Assembly (NCBI GenBank): GCA_934359535.1
Contig: CAKRLN010000057.1
Coordinates: 1 to 11,381 of the forward strand
DNA: 11,381 nucleotides
Source of the DNA: an uncultured Lachnospiraceae bacterium
GTDB lineage: Bacteria; Bacillota; Clostridia; Lachnospirales; Lachnospiraceae
Reading direction: 5' to 3'
Position 1 is the stretch's first letter. Every line of letters starts with the position of its first letter. Below, piece after piece: positions 5,157-11,381 of the stretch. The notes beneath the pieces are model-generated. The model was not told the origin of the DNA. It worked only from the letters and a program-made list of their open reading frames with translations, and made no database searches. A program made the position numbers and the translations under genes.

Positions 5157-6365
5157 CTACCCAATGCTGTCATAGAGACTATACATCGGCATCATGATTG
5201 CAAGCACAATCGGCACAACAACTAGTGCCATTATGATGATAATCATAGGCTCCATCGCTGCAAGCAGCGTCTGGGTTGCCATCTCGACCTCTTCATCATA
5301 ATACTCGGCGATCTTATCCAGCATGTCTTCCATATTACCAGTTTCCTCGCCAATCTCAATCATATGGTAAACCATCGGTGGAAAGACCTCGCTGTCTGCA
5401 AGCGGCTTCGATAACGGAATACCATGGGTGACTTCCTCTTCTGCTTTTCTTAGGACACGTTTTACAATTTCATTGCTCATCATGTCTGTGACAAGATGAA
5501 GCGCATCGACAAGCTGGATTCCGGAACCCATCAATGTGGATAAGGTTCTTGTCATCCGCGCAGAAGCGGTTTTAATATTCAGCTGGCCAACAAGCGGAAG
5601 GTGAAGTCCGAGCCGGCCAAGGAACAGTGCGCCATTTTCTGTTTTCTGCAATGCCTTAATAAATACCACAAAGGCAGCAACACCGAGTACCATAAAGTAC
5701 CAGCTATGCACGAAAAAGTCACTGACTCCCATAACTGCCCGTGTAATTCCAGGCAGTTGTCCTCCGACCTCATCAAAGGATTCGGTGAAGGTTGGTACAA
5801 TTTTGATCATCATGATCGCTACGATCACAATAATTACAATAACAAGAATGATCGGGTAAATCGCTGATTTTATGATAAGTCCTTTTAAATGGGCTTCCTT
5901 TTCAAACTGGCTTCCTACCCTGTTAAATGCTTTATCAAGTCCACCGGAAGTCTCTCCGGCTTCAATCATCCGCACCATAAGGTCCGGGAAGATTTTCGGG
6001 TGCTGTCCCATTGCATGGGAGAGTGTTTCCCCCTTTTGTACGGAATCACGCACATCCTCTAAGGCTGCGCGGAACTGCTTATTCTCTGTCTGCTCTGCAA
6101 GCATGTTGAGTGCTTCGATTACGGTTACTCCGGCATTTAATACGCTTTCAAACTGTCTGCAGAAAACACTGAGCTCGCGGACACTAACCACTTTTCCGAT
6201 ATGGATCTCCAGATCTTTATTAAATGCATTGGCTCTTGTGATTGATACAACGACACCACCGCCCGCCTTAAGCTCTGCAGTAGCAACCTCCATGCTTGCG
6301 GCTTCAATTGTACCGGATTTTGCTTTGCCATCCGGACCAATGAGTTCATACTTATAACTCGCCAT
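5157..6365 (-). CDS. pilC: Type IV pilus inner-membrane platform protein PilC
   Basis: 402 residues, the usual PilC/GspF length. It begins with the short N-terminal segment typical of the family (YKYELIGPDGKAKSGTIEA). Two T2SSF four-helix domains follow at about residues 64-187 and 267-389. The repeated signatures FCRQFESVLNAGVTVIEAL and RTLSTLMGSGIQLVDALHL open each domain, and MIEAGETSGGL and MIEIGEETGNM lie later in each. Membrane helices are at about 166-190, 219-238 and 372-396. PilC is the membrane base that PilB and PilT act on. The ATG at 6365 is 12 nt after the pilT stop, and its ribosome binding site AAAGGGG overlaps that stop, indicating coupled translation. It is followed by a long gap before pilA. 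Confidence 0.97.
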   Translation of the reverse strand: MASYKYELIGPDGKAKSGTIEAASMEVATAELKAGGGVVVSITRANAFNKDLEIHIGKVVSVRELSVFCRQFESVLNAGVTVIEALNMLAEQTENKQFRAALEDVRDSVQKGETLSHAMGQHPKIFPDLMVRMIEAGETSGGLDKAFNRVGSQFEKEAHLKGLIIKSAIYPIILVIVIIVIVAIMMIKIVPTFTESFDEVGGQLPGITRAVMGVSDFFVHSWYFMVLGVAAFVVFIKALQKTENGALFLGRLGLHLPLVGQLNIKTASARMTRTLSTLMGSGIQLVDALHLVTDMMSNEIVKRVLRKAEEEVTHGIPLSKPLADSEVFPPMVYHMIEIGEETGNMEDMLDKIAEYYDEEVEMATQTLLAAMEPMIIIIMALVVVPIVLAIMMPMYSLYDSIG

Positions 6366-6377
6366 GCGTTTTCCCCT

Positions 6378-7439
6378 TTAAAACAATTTCTGCTGCATGC
6401 CTGTCGTATCCTGAGCAAATTCCACCGCATTTGCGGCATCGATTCTATGTTTCAGATACAGATCAAAAATGGAATCATCCATCGTCTGCATGCCAAGCTT
6501 CTTGCTTGTCTGCATAATAGATGGAATCTGATGTGCCTTATCCTCACGGATCAGATTGCGGATCGCCGGTGTTCCGAGCATAACCTCAAAGGCTGCCACA
6601 CGCCCCTTGCCATCGATTGTCGGAAGCAGCTGCTGTGAAATAACGGCTTCAAGCACCGAAGCAAGCTGTCCCCGAATCTGGTTCTGCTGATGCGCCGGGA
6701 AAACGTCTACAATACGTTCAATCGTTGGCGCTGCACCAATTGTATGTAAGGTGGAAAAAACAAGATGTCCGGTCTCTGCTGCTGTGATCGCAGTGGAAAT
6801 CGTATCAAAATCTCGCATCTCTCCTACCAGAATAATATCCGGATCTTCACGGAGTGCCGCACGCAGTGCATTTCCGTATGATTCTGTATCAAGCCCGATC
6901 TCCCTCTGATTTACGATCGACCGGTTATGCTTATGCAGATACTCGATCGGATCTTCAAGTGTTATGATATGTTCGTTTCTCTGATGGTTAATCACATCAA
7001 TCAAAGAGGCTAAGGTTGTTGATTTACCACTTCCGGTCGGCCCAGTCACAAGCACAAGCCCACGCTTTTTACCTGTCAGATCAACAACAGAAAGCGGAAC
7101 CCCAAGGTTCTCCGGTGTCGGAATCTCTGTTGCAACAATTCGAAGAACTGCCGCATAAGAACCTCTCTGCTTAAATGCGTTGACACGGAATCTGCCGATC
7201 TGCGGATTGGCATACGCAAAATCGACCTCGCCCTTTTCTTCCATGATTGCTTTTTGTCTCGGATTAAACATGGATTCCACTAACTCCTTTGTCTTTGCCG
7301 GAGTCAGCGTATCAAAAGACTGCATTTCATATAAGACACCGCTGATACGGCATTTCGGCCGTAGTCCAACCGTAATATGCAGATCCGATGCATTGTTCGC
7401 TTTCGCTACCGAAAGCAGCGTAAACATTGTAGTTTCCAT
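6378..7439 (-). CDS. pilT: Type IV pilus retraction ATPase PilT
   Basis: 353-residue cytoplasmic hexameric secretion ATPase that powers pilus retraction (twitching, DNA uptake). Visible: Walker A GPTGSGKS at 133-140, Asp box with LEDPIEYLH at about 161-169, Walker B-type DPDIILVGEMRD with Glu207, His box GHLVFSTLHT with His225 and His232, and the PilT C-terminal motif AIRNLIRE at 292-299, which separates it from PilB. The N-terminal PAS-like domain carries the SDLHI motif at 18-22. The ATG at 7439 lies 33 nt after the pilB stop; AGGAG sits 10 nt upstream, slightly far. A 26-nt segment encoding the Walker A region is identical in pilB. The presence of pilT predicts dynamic pili, not static fibres. 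Confidence 0.97.
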   Translation of the reverse strand: METTMFTLLSVAKANNASDLHITVGLRPKCRISGVLYEMQSFDTLTPAKTKELVESMFNPRQKAIMEEKGEVDFAYANPQIGRFRVNAFKQRGSYAAVLRIVATEIPTPENLGVPLSVVDLTGKKRGLVLVTGPTGSGKSTTLASLIDVINHQRNEHIITLEDPIEYLHKHNRSIVNQREIGLDTESYGNALRAALREDPDIILVGEMRDFDTISTAITAAETGHLVFSTLHTIGAAPTIERIVDVFPAHQQNQIRGQLASVLEAVISQQLLPTIDGKGRVAAFEVMLGTPAIRNLIREDKAHQIPSIMQTSKKLGMQTMDDSIFDLYLKHRIDAANAVEFAQDTTGMQQKLF

Positions 7440-7472
7440 TTTCCCTTTTTTCTCCTGAAAAACGATTCGTTT

Positions 7473-9203
7473 TTAATCATCTTCATCTTCATAGGCAACA
7501 CGACGGACTTCCTCAACCGTTGTAATGCCCTTTAATGCATATTCAACTGCACTCATACGAAGTGTTTTCATTCCATTCTTCAGTGCAATTTCTTCAAGCA
7601 CATCCGCATTCTCTCCGCGGCTTATTGCCTGACGGAGCTCTGAATTGACCGGCATGACCTCGTAGATACCGATTCGGCCGTAATATCCGGTTCCACCACA
7701 GCGGACACATTCCTTCTTCCCCGGCTTCCTTAAAAGCACTCTTCTGGATGGGTCCTGTCCAAGCGTACGCTTTTCGGCCTCATCTGCTTCTACAATCACC
7801 CCGCATACCGGGCATACACGGCGCACCAGACGCTGTGCAATTACCCCCACAAGGGAATCTGCAATCAGATAATTCTCCACTCCCATGTCCGCAAGACGGG
7901 TAATGGTGTTTGCGGAGCTGTTCGTATGCAGTGTACTTACTACAAGATGTCCGGTAATGGATGCCTTTACCGCAATCTCTGCTGTTTCCTGATCTCGGAT
8001 CTCACCGATCATGATGATATCCGGATCCTGTCTTAAAATGGAACGCAGTGCGCTGTTAAAGGTCAGTCCGGCTTTTTCATTGACCTGTACCTGGTTGATT
8101 CCATTCAGGTTTGCTTCTACCGGGTCCTCTACCGTAATAATGTTGACGCCCTCTACGTTTAATTCGTTTAAGGCGGTATACAGTGTTGTTGATTTACCAC
8201 TTCCGGTCGGTCCCGTTACAAGAATGAGTCCGTTCGGATGGCTTAATATATGATCAAATCTGGCTAATTCGTCATCCGGGAATCCCAGATCACGCTTATC
8301 CATCGTTAATGCCTTTTTCTGTGCAAGCCGCATTACGACTTTTTCCCCATAGACGGTTGGAAGGACCGATACTCGGATATCGTATTCCTGCCTGTCTACG
8401 ATACTTGTTGCCCGTCCGTCCTGCGGACGTCTTTTTTCTGAAATATCAAGACCACTGACGATCTTGATTCGTGCGATCAGTGCCGCATGCAGTGATATGT
8501 CATGGCGCATGGCTTCATGAAGCACTCCGTCTACACGGAAGCGGATGCGCACCTGATTCTCCATCGGTTCGATGTGGATATCACTGGCTCTTTTATGTAC
8601 TGCCTGTTCAATGATCTGGGCAAGAAGCTTTACAATTGGTGCCTGCTGGATATTGGTCTCATCTACTGTTTCAACTGCTTTTGCCTTTTCCTGTTCCTCG
8701 CGCTCCCTTGTATACTGCTCGGCAACACGGAGTGCTTCTGCATTGCCATAATAGCGGTCGATTGCCGCCGCAATATCACTTGGTGTCGCAACATAGCTTT
8801 CAATCTGAAGTCCCGTGATAATGGATATATCATCCATTGCACGGATATCAAGCGGATCGCTCATTGCAACATTCAGCAGGTTGGGATTTTTCTCACTGAA
8901 CTGGAATGGAATCAGATTGTACTTGCGGAGAACCGACTCCTCTAACAGCCTTATCACATCTTCTGGAATGCGGATATTTGACAAATCAATTCCCGCAATT
9001 CCAAGCTGCTGCTGCAGCGCGCGCATGATCTGCTTCTCATCGGTCAGCCCCATATCAATCAGAACGACTCCGAGACGGTTTCCCTTTTTCTCCGTCTGCT
9101 GTAACTGCAAAGCCGCCATCAGCTGATCCTGCGTGATGACTCCTGCATCAACAAGCAGATCTCCAAGCCGCTTTTTGCGGCCAAATCCGATTGGTTTTTC
9201 CAT
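7473..9203 (-). CDS. pilB: Type IV pilus extension ATPase PilB with MshEN domain
   Basis: 576 residues. The N-terminal MshEN (GSPII_E N) region contains two 24-residue RLG...Q motifs at 12-35 and 43-66, the pattern known to bind cyclic di-GMP in MshE-type ATPases. The ATPase part shows ASDIHIEP at 206-213, Walker A GPTGSGKS at 331-338, Asp box VEDPVE at 358-363, Walker B-type DPDIIMIGEIRD with Glu401, and His box GHLVVSTLHT with His419 and His426. The tetracysteine zinc site CPVC (464/467) plus CVRC (499/502) separates assembly ATPases from PilT. It powers pilin polymerisation on PilC. First gene of the cluster, with a leader of about 80 nt behind a good promoter. The ribosome binding site (AGGGG) is about 12 nt from the ATG, a long spacing. 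Acidic tail EDEDD. Confidence 0.97.
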   Translation of the reverse strand: MEKPIGFGRKKRLGDLLVDAGVITQDQLMAALQLQQTEKKGNRLGVVLIDMGLTDEKQIMRALQQQLGIAGIDLSNIRIPEDVIRLLEESVLRKYNLIPFQFSEKNPNLLNVAMSDPLDIRAMDDISIITGLQIESYVATPSDIAAAIDRYYGNAEALRVAEQYTREREEQEKAKAVETVDETNIQQAPIVKLLAQIIEQAVHKRASDIHIEPMENQVRIRFRVDGVLHEAMRHDISLHAALIARIKIVSGLDISEKRRPQDGRATSIVDRQEYDIRVSVLPTVYGEKVVMRLAQKKALTMDKRDLGFPDDELARFDHILSHPNGLILVTGPTGSGKSTTLYTALNELNVEGVNIITVEDPVEANLNGINQVQVNEKAGLTFNSALRSILRQDPDIIMIGEIRDQETAEIAVKASITGHLVVSTLHTNSSANTITRLADMGVENYLIADSLVGVIAQRLVRRVCPVCGVIVEADEAEKRTLGQDPSRRVLLRKPGKKECVRCGGTGYYGRIGIYEVMPVNSELRQAISRGENADVLEEIALKNGMKTLRMSAVEYALKGITTVEEVRRVAYEDEDD

Positions 9204-9236
9204 ATTTATTTATACCCCTGTTAGATCTTTACTGAA

Positions 9237-9282
9237 AACGTTTCCGTTGGCTTTCCATGCGCCTTCCGGCATTTCCACCAAC
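9237..9282 (-). promoter_or_regulatory. Hairpins at the 5' end of the pilB leader
   Basis: In the minus-strand transcript GTTGG (9278-9282) pairs with CCAAC (9246-9250). They enclose purine-rich internal loops (TGGAA and GGAAAG) around an inner ATGC/GCAT stem with a GGAA-type loop. A second stem, AACG-GAAA-CGTT (9237-9248), reuses three of the CCAAC bases, so the two folds exclude each other. The first begins at about the predicted transcription start. Function unknown; stems are short. Confidence 0.35.
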
Positions 9283-9289
9283 ATCACAC

Positions 9290-9318
9290 ATTATAAAGAG
9301 TTTACTTGCATAGTTCAA
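9290..9318 (-). promoter_or_regulatory. Promoter for the pilB-led operon (sigma-A type)
   Basis: On the minus strand TTGAAC (9313-9318), an exact 17-nt spacer, and a perfect TATAAT (9290-9295). The predicted start is near 9283, giving an 80-nt leader before the pilB ATG at 9203. It is the best-matching promoter in the window and sits where an operon promoter is expected. Confidence 0.72.
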
Positions 9319-9525
9319 GCAGTTTAGTCAATTAACATGCTAATTTTGCAAAAATAAACAGAAGGTCACAAGACGCATTAGTACCAAAGTTCATTTTTCT
9401 ATATCTTTCGACACACTCCCATTTTTGTATACAATATCCAACAGCATTTTTATGCAAGCATAATGGCTGCTTCTATGATTGACGAGTGAACTGTATAAAA
9501 ATAATTGTTTTTTTTATCCTGACTC

Positions 9526-9553
9526 TTGTAAACTCGCCTTTTTCGCGTACAAT
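9526..9553 (+). promoter_or_regulatory. Promoter for the chemoreceptor gene
   Basis: TTGTAA (9526-9531), a 16-nt spacer, and TACAAT (9548-9553), with the ATG about 30 nt after the -10. The same stretch also reads TAAA (9529-9532), 15 nt, then TACAATAA, which resembles the flagellar/chemotaxis sigma-D layout (TAAA-N15-GCCGATAA) with 5 of 8 matches in the -10. The sigma-A reading is the better fit. Confidence 0.55.
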
Positions 9554-9583
9554 AAAGATATAAATACGAAAGGGGATTTTCCT

Positions 9584-11275
9584 ATGGAAAAGCGACTACA
9601 TAACAAGAAAAAATACGGATCCATTGCATTCAAGCTGTGCGCCATGGTTGTCGCCATGCTAGTTGTTTCGAACCTGATCAGCATTATCCTGGTGGTAAAT
9701 AATTCCAGAATCCTGATCCGTTCTTCTGTCAAAAACAGCATGATGAATATGGCACAAAACTCCTCCGAGCTTGTGTCGAACGAAATGCGCATTCAGGATA
9801 ATAATTCTCTGCCCTACGAGGAATATGCACGCATTCTTGGAGATACAAAGCTAAACGGTGTAGACAGCTCCTACGTCTATGTTGTTTCCTCGGATGGGAC
9901 AATGCTCTACCACCCAACAAAGGACAAGGTTGGACAGCCGGTTGAAAACGGTGTTGTCAAAGGGCTTGTCGAACAGATCAATGCTGGGAAACATCCGGAA
10001 CCTGCAATCATCGATTACACTTTTAATGGTGTTACCAAATATGCTGCTTACATCATACTGGACAATAACGATATTGTTGTCGTAAGCGCTGATGAGTCGG
10101 ACGTTCTTGCAGGGATTAACGACATTACCCGGATTTCCGGATTTATTCTGCTCGGTATTATAGCCGCCGCTTTTATCATTGCTTATCTGTTCAGCAAATC
10201 AATTGCAAAGCCTCTGACTGTTTTAAGCCAGTCAATTGCACAGATTGCTGCGGGTAACTTAAATACCGATTTCACACAAATGCGGAAATCAAACGATGAA
10301 ATCGGTCTGATCACCGAAGAAATGCAGTCCATGACCGGCACGCTTCACGATATTGTAGCAAAAATACGTTCTGCAAGTGATATTATGGCACAAAGCAGTG
10401 ACCACTTAAATGAAACAAGCGGTCAGACGCTCTCTGCCAATAACGAAATTTCCCGTGCGATTCAGGATATTGCCGAAGGCTCTACCAATATGGTTGGCTC
10501 TATCTCCGATATTAATGGCAATCTCGGTACCATGTCCACGGAGGCGCAGGGAATTGATGATTCTGTTGCAGATATTCAGAAACAGACTGCTGCCGTTCAG
10601 ACAAGCAGCCAGACCATGAATGATAAAATACTCCAGATGCAGGAAAGCAGCGAGAAAATGGATACCGGCATCAACACAATTTCTGTACGTATCGGAAAAG
10701 TCAGTGATGTTGTTGATAAAGTCAGCGATATCATTTCTGTGATTGAAGATATTTCTGGCCAGACCAACCTTCTTTCCTTAAATGCCTCCATCGAAGCTGC
10801 CAGAGCCGGAGAAGCAGGAAAAGGCTTTGCTGTCGTAGCCGAAGAAATCCGTGTTCTTTCGGATAATACCAAGAAGGAGCTTGACAATATCAAAACGATC
10901 ATTTCTGAGCTGGTAAATCAATGTAATTCCTGCGTAAGTGATTCCAATGAAATTGTCGAGCAGAACCATAGCCAAAGGGATGCGATCGCACTGGTTCTGG
11001 ATGAATTCCAGAGTCTCAATTCCAAGATTAACCAGACTGCCCTAAAGGCCGGGGACATCAAAAATCAGGTCGATCAGATGGTTCTATTAAATGATAATAT
11101 CATGCAGGCAAGCAACGGTCTTGGCGATGTCAGCTCCGCAAATGCCGCTGCCACCGAGGAGATGACCGCAAACATTGATGAATTAAATACTATGATGCAT
11201 GGCGTTTCCAATATGGCAGAACAGATGCAGGCACAATCAAAAGAACTCAGCAAAACACTTGATTATTTTAAATAG
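9584..11275 (+). CDS. Methyl-accepting chemotaxis protein with a Cache-like sensor
   Basis: 563 residues. Membrane helix 1 is at about 16-38 and an extracellular sensor at about 39-182. The sensor's second half ([24 protein letters not shown], a stretch at about 97-120, then [23 protein letters not shown]) has the pattern of a single Cache domain. Membrane helix 2 is at about 184-203, HAMP at about 204-256, and a long coiled-coil signalling domain follows to the end. The hairpin tip that contacts CheA and CheW is at about 388-427 ([20 protein letters not shown], then [11 protein letters not shown]). No CheR-binding pentapeptide is visible at the C-terminus (ending KTLDYFK). The start at 9584 has AAAGGGG 8 nt upstream and is preceded closely by a promoter. 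It is divergent from pilB; it may feed a flagellar or a pilus-linked chemosensory pathway, which the window cannot decide. The ligand is unknown. Confidence 0.95.
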   Translation: MEKRLHNKKKYGSIAFKLCAMVVAMLVVSNLISIILVVNNSRILIRSSVKNSMMNMAQNSSELVSNEMRIQDNNSLPYEEYARILGDTKLNGVDSSYVYVVSSDGTMLYHPTKDKVGQPVENGVVKGLVEQINAGKHPEPAIIDYTFNGVTKYAAYIILDNNDIVVVSADESDVLAGINDITRISGFILLGIIAAAFIIAYLFSKSIAKPLTVLSQSIAQIAAGNLNTDFTQMRKSNDEIGLITEEMQSMTGTLHDIVAKIRSASDIMAQSSDHLNETSGQTLSANNEISRAIQDIAEGSTNMVGSISDINGNLGTMSTEAQGIDDSVADIQKQTAAVQTSSQTMNDKILQMQESSEKMDTGINTISVRIGKVSDVVDKVSDIISVIEDISGQTNLLSLNASIEAARAGEAGKGFAVVAEEIRVLSDNTKKELDNIKTIISELVNQCNSCVSDSNEIVEQNHSQRDAIALVLDEFQSLNSKINQTALKAGDIKNQVDQMVLLNDNIMQASNGLGDVSSANAAATEEMTANIDELNTMMHGVSNMAEQMQAQSKELSKTLDYFK

Positions 11276-11312
11276 ATGCAGTTCATTCGTCTATCATGGA
11301 AGCGGTTACTGT

Positions 11313-11328
11313 TCACACTACAGTGTGA
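11313..11328. other. Short hairpin after the chemoreceptor gene
   Basis: TCACAC-TACA-GTGTGA, a 6-bp perfect stem with a 4-nt loop, about 40 nt after the stop. No T-run follows. Could be part of a 3' end structure or a small operator-like palindrome. Confidence 0.3.
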
Positions 11329-11337
11329 CCAGCAACG

Positions 11338-11381
11338 ATTACAGCCCATGAAAAGTGCCTCTTCGAGGCAGGGGCTGTAAT
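11338..11381 (+). terminator. Nested hairpin, possible terminator (cut by the right edge)
   Basis: An outer stem ATTACAGCCC/GGGCTGTAAT (10 bp, perfect) encloses an inner stem TGCCTC/GAGGCA with loop TTC. It is 63 nt after the chemoreceptor stop, where a terminator is expected. The window ends at the last stem base, so a following T-run cannot be checked; it could also be the start of another repeat element. Confidence 0.5.

Larger units (their letters stand above)
9204..9583. other. Divergent pilB / chemoreceptor intergenic region
   Basis: 380 bp with a strong minus-strand promoter for pilB (9290-9318), small hairpins in the pilB leader (9237-9282), an AT-rich middle (about 9325-9520) in which I see no clear operator, and a plus-strand promoter for the chemoreceptor (9526-9553). 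An in-frame TTG at 9479 could extend the chemoreceptor by 35 codons, but it lies upstream of that promoter and has no ribosome binding site. Confidence 0.7.

Noticed and set aside
5872..6357. 161-codon plus-strand open frame
   Set aside because: Lies fully inside pilC on the opposite strand; composition is that of a shadow frame, with no ribosome binding site or domain.
8502..8945. 147-codon plus-strand open frame rich in Cys and Ile
   Set aside because: Antisense to the conserved ATPase part of pilB; no start signals and no recognisable family.
9204..9290. c-di-GMP riboswitch (GEMM-I or class II) in the pilB leader
   Set aside because: Clostridial pilin loci often have one, and AAAGCCAACGG looked suggestive, but the conserved GGGCAAACC and GGACGCAAAGCC arrangement is absent and the leader of about 80 nt has no space for the second stem.
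9479..9583. TTG start extending the chemoreceptor by 35 codons
   Set aside because: Placed upstream of the predicted promoter and before the normal basic N-terminus and membrane helix; the ATG at 9584 has AAAGGGG at 8 nt.

Overview
The window is a type IV pilus (T4P) locus of a monoderm Firmicute. I would place it in class Clostridia, probably near Lachnospiraceae, but no gene here fixes the genus. The reasons are moderate GC, strong AGGAG-type ribosome binding sites, sigma-A-like promoters, a fused PilM-PilN protein, and no PilP lipoprotein or PilQ secretin in the stretch seen.

Seven pilus genes lie on the minus strand and are transcribed from right to left: pilB (extension ATPase with an N-terminal MshEN domain), pilT (retraction ATPase), pilC (platform), pilA (main prepilin), pilD (prepilin peptidase), a pilM-pilN fusion, and pilO. 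A second prepilin gene follows and is cut by the left edge, so the operon continues beyond position 1. PilB and PilT drive extension and retraction through PilC. PilD processes the prepilins. PilM-PilN-PilO form the cytoplasmic and membrane alignment complex. A good promoter lies upstream of pilB (9290-9318). Spacing is tight within pilB-pilT-pilC and within pilMN-pilO-prepilin.

The exception is the pilA-pilD section, which is flanked by two long gene-free stretches (2565-2982 and 4592-5156). Each contains a related palindromic repeat with terminal inverted repeats (2623-2862 and 4927-5066). The two copies share a 37-bp identical block and a 35-bp block with three mismatches, and they lie in opposite orientation, so the pilin and peptidase genes sit between inverted repeats. 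This is the most unusual structure in the window. The pilA-pilD section also has its own candidate promoters, with symmetrical elements beside them.

On the plus strand, divergent from pilB, is a membrane-bound methyl-accepting chemotaxis protein (9584-11275) with a Cache-like sensor, HAMP and signalling domain. It has its own promoter and is followed by two hairpins, one possibly a terminator cut by the right edge. I see no tRNA, rRNA, CRISPR array or transposase gene.
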